Counted from the first letter of the stretch, positions 32,625 to 43,773 are shown. The stretch is DNA of 64,000 nucleotides from Miscanthus floridulus (GCF_019320115.1 NC_089588.1:120525707-120589706); one strand, 5' to 3'. Notes: a model not told the origin generated them from the letters alone. Numbers and translations: made by a program.

Positions 32625-33209
32625 CTAGGTTGTGGCGTCGGCGGGAGTGACGAGCGGTGCGCGGCACAGCGGGCAGGTGGCGTGCGCGCACAACCACTCG
32701 CCCACACAGGCGGCGTGGAAGTAGTGCATGCGCGCAAAGCAGCACCCTGACGGCCTCGCCGTCGTCCAGGTCCGCCAAGCACACGCCACAAGAGCCCTCC
32801 CGCCACCCGTCCGCCTTCCGGTACGTGCACACCAGCGGTGGCTCGGCCGCCCGCATGGGCGGCACCATCTCCACAGCGGCCGCGCCAGCCACCGTCGATG
32901 ACGGTGCCCTGTCGACCCAACCGTCGCCGGCTTCGTTGCTCTGCAGCTGACGAGTAGTAGTGTCGTCGTCCCCGCCTCCGGTGGCCGCCTCCTGCTCCTC
33001 CGTGTCCGTCCGGAGGACTTTGCTGCAAAGGACCCAGGACGGCAAAGACGGCGAACACTATGGGCAGCACTAACTTATTGCCATCCACGTCGTCCGTCTG
33101 GCCGGAATCCCTGCTGGCTCGAGTAGTACGTGTGCCGGTACGGACTGCCGTCCTGCGACGATGACAGGTGATTGTGGCTTGCACCACCATTGTTTGTGTT
33201 CGTGGCCAT
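32625..33209 (-). pseudogene. RING-H2 finger gene E, several frameshifts
   Basis: The start ATG at 33209 reads MATNTNNGGASHNHLSSSQ. The frame is lost near SSQ/DSGQTDD (a small insertion around 33110), again within the membrane segment (KLVLPIVFAVFAV, then VLCSKVLRTDTEE near 33020), and once more after GEAVRVL at about 32740, where PAC is replaced by an off-frame stretch. In the correct phases the RING reads CGVCLADLDDGEAVRVL, then MHYFHAACVGEWLCAHATCPLCRAP, ending TAG at 32625-32627. The third cysteine of the RING lies in the damaged bases. The fold-back MULE sits just downstream. Confidence 0.82.
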
Positions 33210-33261
33210 GGAATTCTGAGTTGACAACAAGTACGAGACCATGGTTAGACCATGGAGTCAC

Positions 33262-33340
33262 CGTCTCTTTTTGTAGGTGGCTGGGGTTGACGAGAGTTGC
33301 GAGGATTGTGTCTTTGTAGCCACCGATGGATCCATGGCTA
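33262..33340 (-). promoter_or_regulatory. Conserved upstream module of RING family, copy E
   Basis: CTTTTTGTAGGTGGCTGGGG, TTGACGAGAGTTGCGAGG and TTTGTAGCCACCGATGGATCC, about 55 bases upstream of the start codon. This is the best preserved arrangement of the module. Confidence 0.5.
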
Positions 33341-33587
33341 AGGGCAATGGCATCATCCTGACAATGGCACATCTGTGTATGTACGTCGTCCTCAAAGAAA
33401 TTTCCGGGAAATGATCTCTCCAATTTGGTAGTATCCGTCGAAGTCAGTACTGACATGCATAACTTGTCACCTCCGATCCGTTTTCAGTAGAATCCATATA
33501 GTCAAGTTTGAACACTCATAATAGATTTGTCAATAAGCGAAATCGGGTCAGTAGAGACACCATTGCAAACACATTGATAAATTAATA

Positions 33588-33727
33588 GTTCCTCACTTCC
33601 AAGACATTTTAGCTTTTCTAAATACATTGCTTCAAATATATATCTACACATAATGTATATCTAAGTGCATAGCAAGAACTATATACGCAGAGAGGCCAAA
33701 ACGTCTTAAAATTTGAAATGTAGGGAG
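33588..33727. mobile_element. Stowaway-like MITE, decayed
   Basis: About 140 bp between TA dinucleotides. The right end complement CTCCCTACATTTCAAATTTT matches the left end GTTCCTCACTTCCAAGAC only loosely. The size, TA target and inner palindromic phrases (GACATTTTAGC, AACGTCTTAAAAT) fit Stowaway. Confidence 0.6.
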
Positions 33728-33732
33728 TACTA

Positions 33733-33881
33733 GAATCTTTCCATTCCAAATTATAAGTCAGCTCTGACTTTTTTGGCACATAGATTTTGAAATGTACCTA
33801 GGCATACGTTGTATCTATACACATAGCAAAATTGATGTACCAAAATAGTTAAAGCGATTTATAATTTGAAACAGGGGAGCA
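33733..33881. mobile_element. Second Stowaway-like MITE
   Basis: About 149 bp. CATTCCAAATTATAAGTC near the left end pairs with GATTTATAATTTGAAACAG near the right end. Both ends abut TA. It is directly adjacent to the previous MITE. Confidence 0.6.
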
Positions 33882-33975
33882 TATCTCATTGTAAATTAAT
33901 ATAAAATTTAAAGAGTACCAGTTCCCTAGAAGAAAGAAGCAAGTGTCGTATTGTGTTTAAAAAGAATAGAATCTA

Positions 33976-34141
33976 CAATCCAATGTTTACAGAGGCGGCC
34001 CACATTTTCAGAGGCGGGCATATTTTTTTATTGTCTTCTGAATTCTTGTGCTTCCTAAAATTGCTTATAGAGACAGGCAAAAAAATTACCACCTCCGAAA
34101 ATAAAAATGGCCGGTCTCCTGAAATTATTTTTTAAGTAGTG
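33976..34141. mobile_element. CACTA terminal fragment or CACTA-derived MITE
   Basis: GAGGCGGCCC, GAGGCGGGC, CCACCTCCGAAAA and GGCCGGTCTCCTGAAA resemble subterminal repeats. The stretch ends TTAAGTAGTG at 34141, followed by TAT. The left end is degraded, so no duplication can be shown. It resembles the remnant at 43080-43481. Confidence 0.45.
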
Positions 34142-34685
34142 TATGTGTGTTTCGGTTTCCTCTTTTTTGGTTACCTGATGGAGAAGATGGTACTGCTCAG
34201 AGTTAATTTGGTTAGTTACTTCTTGGGACAGAATTATAGAAAAAAAAAAACAGTTTCTGTTATTTCGGGTTCGGTGTCGGTTAGTTCGGTTTAGTTCCTC
34301 ATATTTGGTTAACCATGCCCACCCCTAGCGCCAGGTCTTCATAGGGTGGGATGATGGCGGCTGTTAGGTACAACGCTGCTCTGTCCTTGTTCTGACCAAT
34401 AGCATTTCATCTAGACTAGCCATTTGATTCCTGTTGCGGACGCCCTTATAGAGAGGCATATAAAAAAAATCTCTGAACACTTGTTGAGTAAAAACAGATA
34501 AGGAACAATTCCGTATCAAGCTGTAAATTTTGAATACATAGTGTGCTAGCCTTTGCCGTATACATGAACAATTCCTTCGTCATATATTATGCACTACTAC
34601 TACGGAGTACGTAGTAAGCGAAACCTGCTGACCAGCTGGAAGCATGCATGGAAGAAGTTGGTAGCCACGACAGGGATAGGCCTAG
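34142..34685. other. Intergenic, downstream flank of RING copy D
   Basis: No gene. Bases 34470-34580 parallel 30945-31095, supporting the duplication series. Confidence 0.5.
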
Positions 34686-35477
34686 CTAGGTGGCGGCGGA
34701 AAGAACCACGAGCGGTGCGCGGCAGAGCGGGCAGGGTGGTGTGCGCGCGCAGCCACTTGCCGACGCAGGAGGCGTGGAAGTAGTGCATGCATGCCGGCAG
34801 CACCCTGACGGGTTCGCCGTCGTCCAGCAGGTCCGCCAGGCACACCCCGCATGAGCCCTCCCGCCTCTATAGGATTGGTCGCCAACGTTGCGTCTCTTCT
34901 CAGTGGCGTTACAAAATTCATCTAGCCTGGTTCGCCTCCCCATCTAAGTGTCTCCATCTTGCCGATCAAGCAAGCCGATGCCGAGTGACTGATTCTCCAT
35001 CTGCACATGACTTAAGAGTTGAATATATACCATTCTTGATTTATCGCAATGCTATGTACATACTATTATCATACTATTTATCTAGGCTGATAGAGCCTAT
35101 TTTAGAGTTTGAAACAAGGCCCTAGATTTTACCGGCACGACCCTGCCATCTCCATTGATGACAGTAACCTGCCGACCCAGCCGCCGCCTGCTTCATTCGT
35201 TGCTCTGCAGCTGACGCACAGCAGTGTCGTCCCCACCTCCGGCTTCCTGCTCCTCCGTCTCCGTCCGGACACCGCCGGTGCAGACGAACCTGAGCAGCAA
35301 GATGACGACGAGGAACACGGCGAACAGTCTGGGCAGTACCTTCAAGCTCGTCGTCGTCCGTCTGGCCCGAATCCTGGGTGTAGAAGTACGTGTGCCGGTA
35401 CGGGCTGCCGTCCAGCAGTGACGACGGCGGCAGGTGATTCTGGCTTCCACCCCCGCCATTGTTGTGTTGGTGGCCGT
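34686..35477 (-). pseudogene. RING-H2 finger gene D, split by an insertion and frameshifted
   Basis: The position of the family start codon reads ACG (35475-35477) instead of ATG. The N-terminal part shows the shared PYRHTYFYTQDSGQ region, then in another frame a membrane segment (LKVLPRLFAVFLVVILLLRFVC) and TETEEQEAGGGDDTAVRQLQ. About 270 bases of unrelated sequence (about 34868-35140) replace the VCTYRKADGW linker. The RING follows: CGVCLADLLDDGEPVRVL, ACMHYFHASCVGKWLRAHTT. There one extra C shifts the frame before CPLCRAPLV, ending TAG at 34686-34688. All zinc ligands remain encoded but in two frames. Confidence 0.82.
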
Positions 35478-35524
35478 GGAATTATGAGTTGATTACAAGC
35501 ACGAGACCATGGTTACTCGATGGA

Positions 35525-35600
35525 GTTGTGTCTTCTTGTAGTGGTTGGGGTTGACGACAGTTGCGAGGATTATTTCATTGTGGCCACCGATGAATCCATA
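35525..35600 (-). promoter_or_regulatory. Conserved upstream module of RING family, copy D
   Basis: GTGGTTGGGGTTGACGACAG, TTGCGAGGATTATTTC and GTGGCCACCGATGAATCC, in the same position and order as in E and B. Confidence 0.5.
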
Positions 35601-36480
35601 TGCATGGACAAGCGGTGACGACTGATGACATCACATGATGGTGATGGCAATATGCGTGAATGATCTCTTCGATTTTTTTACTGTAATTGGTATATATAAT
35701 TACCAACTCTGTTAGAAACCGTGCAGTCAAGCTTGACCACTGACGGCACCATTGTAAACACACTGATAAATAGTAGTACGATATCTTTTATCAATTGTTA
35801 CATCTCATTCTAAGGTCAGTCTCAGAGGGAGTTGTATAGAATTTTTATGTGCATTTAGTAGACTATCACATAGACATTTTTGCTGACATGGCAACGTTTT
35901 TAGCAAAAGAGAGAACAACTCTTGATGCGATTACTAAACTCTCTATGAGTCATGAAAGTAAAGGTCTATAAAACCATAGGATAAAACTTTCCATTGAGAG
36001 TGTGTGTTTTATCTATATTTTATTTCATTCTATATGACATTACAGTCTTGGAAAAAACGCCATGAAACTCCTCACTAATTAAAAAGAGGTAGCATTGAAG
36101 AAAAAAGTATCATATTGTGTTAAAAATAAAAAAGAATAGAATTTATTGTCCTACTAATTAACATGATGTAGCATTGAAGAAAAAAAGTATCACATTGTGC
36201 TCAAAATAAAAAGAAGATAAACTATTGCCCTACTAATTAACAAGAGGAATTTGTTGCTTACAGTGGTAGCATAGCCGAGACTACAATCCAACTAGATCCC
36301 TCTTAGAGACAGAGTTTGATGATTACAGTGAGAAAATGGGTGCACGAGGCGTGTAAGTTTCTTAGCCCATATTGTACAGCAAGGTAGTGGTGCCGTTGCA
36401 CCTATCTCTTGTAGGCTGCTAGTCTCATTATTCCCATTTAATAAGGTGACACATCAGTAAAAATAGTGACTATGACATTA
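35601..36480. other. Intergenic, duplicated upstream flank of RING copy D plus MITE scraps
   Basis: Bases 36085-36470 are paralogous to 29930-30260. Within them, two shorter tandem copies (36089-36170 and 36173-36240) begin GTAGCATTGAAGAAAAAA. Bases 35813-36030 resemble 30259-30390 (AAGGTCAGTCTC ... TTTCATTCTAT) and look like a decayed MITE present in both duplicates. Confidence 0.6.
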
Positions 36481-36804
36481 GGGCAGTCCCAATGCTAAAA
36501 ACAACAGTAGTTTCTATACCTATTAATTTCTATAGACACAACATATAAAACTATGGTCCCAGTGGATAAATTCTACATAACAATTTTTTAAGCAATCACA
36601 TACATTCTCTCTCCATTCTCTACCAATCGCATCCCTTCATGTCATGGTTCTTGTGTAGACATGATTTCTAACTTAAACCTGGTTTCTATGATTTTTGCTC
36701 TCTCTCTCTCTTCAATAACTATCTTGCCACATCAGCAAAACGCTTAGGTGGCAGTACAATTAATGTCCACAGAAACTATGGTGGTTTTTGCATTGGGAGA
36801 ACCC
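36481..36804. mobile_element. MITE with GGGC..TCCCAATGC terminal inverted repeats, Tourist-like
   Basis: The left end GGGCAGTCCCAATGCTAAAA pairs with the complement of the right end, GGGTTCTCCCAATGCAAAAA. The similarity extends to AGTTTCT on both sides. The flanks are TTA on the left and TAA on the right, compatible with a PIF/Harbinger TWA target but not identical. 324 bp. Confidence 0.7.
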
Positions 36805-36949
36805 TAAGAATTATGAGGAAAGACAATATGTGAGTTTCATCTGGATAAAACCCAACGTTCTCAGTTACCAACACACTAGAATCCGTGCGAAACTCCACTG
36901 AGAGTGTTTTGTTTCATCCCCACACACTGGAAACTGTGTGAAACTCGAG

Positions 36950-37605
36950 CATTTACTTTCATAACATCATGCAACACTTCAATGCGTAAACTTATGAAAC
37001 TGTGTATTGTTGGTCTTGTTTCATTTTATGACCTACAAGGTAGTTTTTGGACATACTGCAATTAAATCTAGTATTGGGAATGGGTATCGAAACTAAATGA
37101 GTCATACCCGTGTTGTCTGTCTATCTCTGGCAACATTGGATCATTGATTCAATGCTATCTGTTCGAAGATTCCTTGGCATTAATTTATAGTGAGACTTGA
37201 ATTTTTGTTTGTCATAAATAGAAGTGTGCAGTGCAAGCATGATACACATTGTAAATGCGTATCATGCTTATGGATAGGAAATTTATACTGCCATTAACTC
37301 CTCTAGGAGCATTTATTTTCATAGCACCATGCAACATTTAAGTGCGTATGGATATGAAATTGTAAATCAAACTATAGATTATGGGCCTTGTTTCATTTCA
37401 TCACCCAGAAGGTACTCTTGGATATGGTGCGATTAAATCTAGGACTAGGAAAGGGTATACCCATGTTGTCTGTCTATCTCTCGCAAGATTTGGGTCATTG
37501 ATGCAATGTTATCTGTTTGAAGATTCCTTGGCATTAATTTGTAGTGAGACATGGCTTTTGGTGTGCTATAAATAGGAGTGTGCAGTGCAAGCATGATACA
37601 CAACA
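36950..37605 (+). repeat. Tandem duplication of the DIR1-like gene promoter, offset 354 bp
   Basis: Two copies, about 36950-37255 and about 37309-37605, share in order CATGCAACA, CTTGTTTCATTT, GATTAAATCTAG-like, TGTTGTCTGTCTATCTCT, GAAGATTCCTTGGCATTAAT and ATAAATAG followed by GTGTGCAGTGCAAGCATGATA. The downstream copy keeps TATAAATA; the upstream copy has CATAAATA at 37213-37220. Confidence 0.85.
37567..37574 (+). promoter_or_regulatory. TATA box of the DIR1-like gene
   Basis: TATAAATA lies 99 bases upstream of the start codon. It predicts a transcription start near 37600 and a 5' leader of about 70 bases. Confidence 0.7.
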
Positions 37606-37672
37606 TTATTCAGCATTTTGTTGGCTCAGTGAGAGAGAGAGAAAACATCAACACCATATATACTAGTATACA

Positions 37673-38239
37673 ATGATTACTATAAAAATAATGCTACGAG
37701 TCTTGGTGTTTTCTTTAGTCTTTACTATGCTTGCCACACATCAAGCTTGGGGAAGAAACAAGGAAAACTGTGAAAAGGATAAAAATTTCATTAAGCGCCA
37801 ATGCGAAAACTGCATTGCGGTCGGCCGTAAAGCACGTACAAGCAAACTATGTTGCAATGCTATGAAAAGAGCTGATATGGCTTGCGTCTGTCGTAGCATA
37901 ACACCAGAAGAGCAGCTCAAAATAAGCGTCGTGAAGGTTGTGGATGTTGCAAAGGAGTGCGGCAACCCGGTGCCACCTGGAAATAAATGTGGAAGTGAGT
38001 ACCTAACACTTATTTTTTCTTAATTTAAATTACTCTACTATTATGTTGTGTTCATCGAATAATTATTGACAGAAGCCAAAATCTATGTAACCTGGACAAT
38101 AAAATATAATTTGATGAATTGTTCATAATCTCTATTAAGCTTTCAATATTAGCTGGGCACCAAGTCTTATTTGGTCTAAACATCTTGTTTATCAGCTTGG
38201 ACTGTTCCACTGCAACTACCGGCAAGGGTGCATCTGTAA
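37673..38239 (+). CDS. DIR1-like non-specific lipid transfer protein (two exons)
   Basis: Exon 1 is 37673-37994 and exon 2 is 38196-38239 (TAA at 38237-38239). The donor is GTGAGT and the acceptor is TTTATCAG. The spliced product is 121 residues. It begins with a signal peptide (MITIKIMLRVLVFSL to about AWG, residue 27) and continues as an eight-cysteine helical domain: C33, C44, C60-C61, C71-x-C73, C96, C106, with an additional C47. The spacing C-x10-C-x15-CC-x9-C-x-C-x22-C-x9-C fits DIR1-like (type IV) plant LTPs, which bind lipids in the apoplast and take part in defence signalling. Exon 2 adds TWTVPLQLPARVHL, a tail position where relatives often carry a short basic or proline-rich end. 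A TATA box, a duplicated promoter and an AATAATAAA poly(A)-type signal near 38334 support a real gene. No lesion was seen. The extra cysteine is unusual. Confidence 0.85.
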
Positions 38240-38921
38240 GAGTTCAACAAAGCGAGCAACCAAGGGAGCATCCATAAGAGTTCATCAAAATCTTGAGATA
38301 AATGAATGAATGTATCCTCTACTGGCTTTTGGAACAATAATAAAATTGGGATGAAAAGAATATGCGTTGTGATTTATTTATATATAGCCGTAAGACTACT
38401 CTTAATAACCCCCATAAGCCCATGGCTCCAAACGGTTCTGAATCCTGAATAAGGTGCAGCAGAGACAGTCATTGAAGTCACGTTGGCTATTTGAATAGAT
38501 TCAATACGGTCTGCAGAGGGTGTACACTTTTCCCCACACGATAGGCGCAGTCCCATCCATGATCAATGGATGAAATAGGCCTAATGAGACCCTGTACCTG
38601 AATGTAGGCGACCTTAGATTTCCATATAATTCTACCATGGCTTCTAAAGGTTGGAAAACACACTAAGCTCAGAAGGATACCGAATCATCCCATCTCAATA
38701 TTTCGGATGATACCAAATCATCTAGTTTAACAATAAGTACGGGCTCGAACGTGGCCAAAAATCAAGGGGCTTTACATGGATGACCACATAGCAACCATGC
38801 CAACTGGACCACGGAAGATCACATAGCATCCGTGTCTGCTCCTGATAATCCGCTGCCAACACCGGCCTCCTAGTAGAAATTAAACTTCTATCCAACGAGG
38901 TGTGAGATCAAGTCTACCCAT
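38240..38921. other. 3' flank of DIR1-like gene, no further gene
   Basis: Contains a likely poly(A) signal (AATAATAAA near 38334). Otherwise no coding, repeat or TE signal could be recognised. Confidence 0.5.
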
Positions 38922-40501
38922 TGTTGACGGTAGTTAACAAAAATTATAAACCGTTAATATAACATGTATAAGGGCATAAAAGTAATCACCAACAAAGGTT
39001 TAGGGGTTTAAACTAACAAATTCTATGAGTTTTGGTGAATCTGTATTTTCTATAGGGTTTATACAAAAAAAAAAGTCAAGGTGGACCTTGATTCCAGAAT
39101 TAATCATGCTTGTTCACAGCGAAAACAACTCCAGAAGGTTCTAGAACACTCCAGGACAAAACCCACCGAAGCGGAGGGTAGGTGGCTTCCAGGTGGGGCC
39201 GGCTTGCCCCACCTATAGGCCGGTCGGCCTGTGGGCCCCACCTGTCTGCCCCTCCTTCGAATGTCGGTTTCCCACTGCCTCTTAGGTTGCATCTGCACCA
39301 TCCATTCAAGTTGGTTTGATCCGAGGGCTCAGGATTGACGCCCTGGCCTATATATACTAGCCCCTGCCACCCCCTAAGCCATAAACCCTGATCAAGTCAT
39401 TTGAGAAGACAGAACCCCTAATCATCCTCAGAGCTTCACCATATTCTAGGGCATAGCTAGCTAGGCTAGGTCTAGAGAGAGGCAAGCTGCACTTAGATTC
39501 CTGATCGTGTCAAGAGCATGGCTTGGGATAGCATTTGTACCCCCTCTCTTTTGTATCTCTCATTACTTTTATATGTTTGCTATAATTATTATGACATTGT
39601 TCTTCGTATTAATCATGTTCCTAGTTATCATGTTCATCGTCTACTTTGATTATATGCTTAGTATAGTTAGATTATCGTTTTGTTCATGAATAAGTTCGTA
39701 TAGCGCTCACTCTTTGGATCCATGGGTGAGTGTTCGACAATGTGTAAGCATGGTGCTTATACGTTGTTTACCCACGGATACACCCTATATTTCGGGTCAT
39801 GTGGTAGATCGCGGATGTGACACTCCCATTGAGTCCTTTGTAGTCCACTCCCCGAATATAGGACAAGTAGGATCTAGTTATGAAGGAAGACAAGTTCTGT
39901 TCTTAATCTTCCTTAGTAATATCCCTTATGTGTAGATATGAAGTTGATCTTAACCATGATTACTAAGTGTAATTGCACTAATCAACATATACTTGACTTA
40001 TAATTAAGAATGACTTAGGAATTACTCCTCTAATATTCTACATAGCCATGCTAATGCCATAGAAAGGAGTACTCTGAGTGATCAATGATTAGTTATTACT
40101 TGCCATTCATATACATTTATCTCTTGACTTACCCCTGTTGTGAGTAAAAGTTTAGTTATGGTTTATTTCTCCATCATGTGTATAAGTTATCAATATATTC
40201 CCATTGCTCGTCCTTCCCTATGGTAAAAATATAAATAATGATACCTAGAATACTTCTGGGTGAAGTGCTACAATGGTATATTATCTGTGCGCTTGCAGAT
40301 TCTTTTTAATTATATATAATATATCTAGTCACATGAAATATTAAAGTACTTCTTAGTGTCATTCTAGAGGGCACTAGGTAGTACCTATAAGCATTTCTGA
40401 CACCATCGCTAGGGATGACAACTTAGTAAAAGTGATGCTAAGAAATGTCAACAATCATTAGGTGACTACTTAAACAAGTGACAAGTTAATAAATACCAAC
40501 A
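38922..40501. mobile_element. Solo LTR, 1580 bp
   Basis: Starts TGTTGACGGTAG and ends ATAAATACCAACA, flanked by a perfect 5-bp duplication CCCAT (38917-38921 and 40502-40506). No primer site or internal protein sequence is present. It is the product of recombination between the two LTRs of one element. Length and start suggest a gypsy-type family; the lineage is not determined. Confidence 0.88.
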
Positions 40502-40506
40502 CCCAT

Positions 40507-43079
40507 ATAGACATGTGGCTGTAAAAAAATATCTCACTAGGCGAGATGGCCTACAAACCAGTCCTTATATGACCGAGGCGAGTATCTCCCAACAGCAACC
40601 CTCCCTAGGCGAACCTGCCCAGGTAATTTATCCCACATAAACTACCCTCACTCGCCCCCTGTCATCGTTCAGTTCAGGTTTACCAATTTTAAGTTTCACA
40701 AATATTATCCATAGGTTCATTCATATCATGGAGCTCGTAACATACCACCATAACCATTAATCACATTATAACAATCGAGCTCATATTCCAGGATAATAAA
40801 TCATCATCAATTCACAAAGCAAGCTCATAATTCAATAAATCAAGTTTAGTTATCTATTAGTAGGATTTAGTAAGTAGGGTCATGGTGGTGGTGGTAAAGT
40901 AAGGTGGAGGAAGGGTGGGGGGAGTTAGGATTTTCCTTCGTTGTTGTCTCCTTCCGGACCTCCTATGTAATCCGGGTCCTCGTTGTCCTGGTAGTCACCG
41001 TCCTATGCCTAGCATAGCTATCGTATAAGACTACCACCAAACACGAAATAAAAGGGCAATAGCAAACATAGAACAATATGGTGGTACCATGTAAAATAAA
41101 TAGAGCTAGATTTTAGAAGAATTTTGAAAGTGGTTTCATGTGAAAAGGAGTTAGGGTAGAGAAGATATGGATTGTAGAAGTTTAATATATAGTGGGAGGA
41201 CCAAGTGGAATTTTATATGCATTTTGGTATATGGAAAATATGTGTAAAATATATGAATAAATTCGTGAGTGCATCAAGTTTATTTACAAATTTTCTGAAA
41301 AATTTTCTAAATAGGTAAACTTGGTTTCTAAGCCTATGTGTACACTAGCCGGGTGCACCTAGCATTTCTACGCGCTGTGCTGTGTGCATGTGTGGTGTAT
41401 GTATGACGTGTGGGGGCTAGGGTTTAGCCGTGGGTTGTCACTGACGGGTGGGCCTCGCCTGGACCTGAGGTCCACGCGGAGGCGACGGTATCATTGCTTG
41501 GGCCCACGCGACAGAGAAAGGGAGAGGGAGAGGGAGTGATGGATGAAGACGGATGACAATGGCGACGTCGTTACTACCTGGTCCAACTCGTCAGTGAGAT
41601 AAGAGGGGAAGGAAGGGTATGGTGACTGGACGGGGTCACCGGCAGCAGTGGATGCCCGAGGTGACGGTGGCGGCTCACCGGAGTGGGTGCGGTTGCGCCG
41701 TGCAGTAGGAATGGCCATAGGGCCTCTATACCTATCAACTATCTACGTGTGCATGTGTGTGGGTGTGCGGTGGGTGTGATAGAGATGGCGTGGTGCCTGG
41801 CCGAGCCTTGGCTGGCGGTAACCGGCTACCATGGCACTCGGTGGATGGCGGTGCACAGTGGCAGTGAGAGACATAAGCGTAGAAGGGAAAATAAACAGAG
41901 GGGAAGGTGGAGGTGGGGTTCTAGGACTCACCTACCTCTCTAATCAACCAATGGCGCAGCAGGGAAGGGGAGGAAGGGAAAGATGTTCTAGAGTACTACA
42001 GAGAGGGGGAGAGGAGGAATGGATGGGGAGATGGGGTGTTCCCACCCCTAGCAGAGCTTGTGGTGGAGAGGGCAATGCCAGAGCGTCACCGGCCGAGCCA
42101 ATTTATAGGCCGGCAATGGCGGCTCCGGCGGCGAGATATTTCTCTTGCCGCGAGCTTATCCATTGGTGTGCACACTCATTTGAATCCCAAAGGCGATTCG
42201 CCACAGTGGGATCTTATCCATTCATTGCAGAGGGAGCTTGGTGCTCGTCCACGGTGGTACGGCTAGGGGATGGTCATGCCACCACGTGTCGAGGGAGCAA
42301 TAGTGAGGGGAGAGAGAAGGAGACGGGAGCTGGTGGGGACGAGAAGCCTCGGGAGAGCGCCGTCGTGCTTATCCACTCGGCGCCAGGGTGAAGCGGGGCA
42401 TGGCTATGGCGGCGTGGCTGAGGCGAGCGTCGTGATGCGGTATTCACGTCATCTGGAGGTAGACGACAGTGATGGCATGTGGGCCCCATGTGCCAGTGAG
42501 TGGGAGAGGCAGCGAGGGAGCAGGGGCGCGAGCTAGGCTGGGGCATGGTGTTGGTCCGGCCCATTGCAGAAGGAAGAGAGAGGGGAAGGGAGAGGGCTGT
42601 TGCGGGCCAAAAGGAGAGGGAGGGAGAGAAGTAGCCCGAGTGGCTTTTCTATTTTCCTTTTCCTTTTTCCTAGATTTACTATGCTAGGTTTTAAATGGTT
42701 TTGAATTCAAATTTGAAAATGTAAGTATGCAAAGTGTACGACCATCGCCCTGTTCGTTTGGGCTTGTTTGGCTTATAAGCCATGGCTGAAAGTACTGTTG
42801 GCTGATTTGGTGTGAGAGAAAAATACTGTTTGTTGGCTGATAAGCCATGGCTTATAAGCCAAATACAACCAAGCGAACAGGCTAAATATGTTCAGCAAGT
42901 CCAGCAAACAAGCAACCACACAATGTCACACATGTAGTTTTATTCCTTGGTTGGTCTATTTGTATTAAATTACTTCCTAGGTAAGTTATACTTATTTGTT
43001 TTATATAAAGTTTTTTAAAAGGTTTAAATTTTTAGTGATTTTTAAATTAGGGTAAAAATTCAGGGTGTTAGACACCACC
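40507..43079. other. TE-derived sequence, probably a decayed gypsy-type LTR in reverse orientation
   Basis: The right end on the minus strand begins TGTCTAACACCCTGAATTT, like the TGTAACACCCT start of the solo LTR at 58083. The block then passes through an AT-rich zone, GC-rich low-complexity (41450-42640) and AT-rich sequence again. No left terminus with a matching duplication was found. Long frames in the GC-rich part are unsupported. A MITE sits at 42749-42881. Confidence 0.4.
42749..42881. mobile_element. MITE, CCTGTTCGTTTGG family (copy 2)
   Basis: The ends CCTGTTCGTTTGG and CCAAGCGAACAGG are complementary with one mismatch. Internal CTTATAAGCCATGG occurs on both sides. Same family as 29678-29795. 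Confidence 0.75.
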
Positions 43080-43481
43080 ATGGATCCGCCGGGAGCTAGG
43101 AGAGGGAGAGGGAGATCAGCGCCACCACCATGGATCAACCATGCAGAGGGAGAGGGAGCCGGGAGTTTTTGGCTGTCGGTTGAGAGGGAGATGAGTGCTC
43201 AAACCCTAACTTCAAGTATTTATACACGAACATAGCTATCGGGCGTTCTGGGCCTCCTGGGCCTCGACATTTTTTCTCAGGCGGGCCTCATCAAAGGTTC
43301 GCCTCTGAAATGGAGTTTATTTTCAGACAGTTAATGGATTTACTGAGGCGGTCATTTTTTTGTGATTCCGAAAATGGTATACCCACCTCCAAAAATCACT
43401 GTATATTTTAGTTGACGCCTACGCTTGTGCCCGCCTCTGAAAATCCTAGGCCCTGTCTCACAAATCATTTACGTGGTAGTG
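43080..43481. mobile_element. CACTA 3' terminal fragment
   Basis: Subterminal phrases GCCTCTGAAA, GAGGCGGTC, CCACCTCCAAAAA and CGCCTCTGAAAA in both orientations lead to ACGTGGTAGTG ending at 43481, followed by TAT. The left part is replaced by the LTR-like sequence ending at 43079. Confidence 0.55.
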
Positions 43482-43773
43482 TATATGCACTTCGAGATGA
43501 ATTCCTCAAGCTGAGTAGCATTAATTAGTTATTCTATACAAAGCAATGTTCAGATCCCTGCATTCTTCCGTAGCTCTTGGGTGACAGATTTGTTCTTGCG
43601 CTTAGTTAGGATATATAAATTTTGAGCCAAGGTTTATGGAGCCATTCCTTGGAGCAAACTGTTATGATAAAATTTGGCCTTTCTTCCGTTATCCACGGTG
43701 ACGTGGATAAGTTGAAAAGTAAGGTATCCGTGGTGTCGCTGAAGATGCCCATGCCAACCCAAGGTTTAGAGTT
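43482..43773. other. Short intergenic spacer
   Basis: No gene or repeat was recognised. Confidence 0.4.

Noticed and set aside
41491..42687. Several GC-rich frames (up to 186 codons)
   Set aside because: Open on both strands, no domains, within sequence that looks like a decayed LTR.
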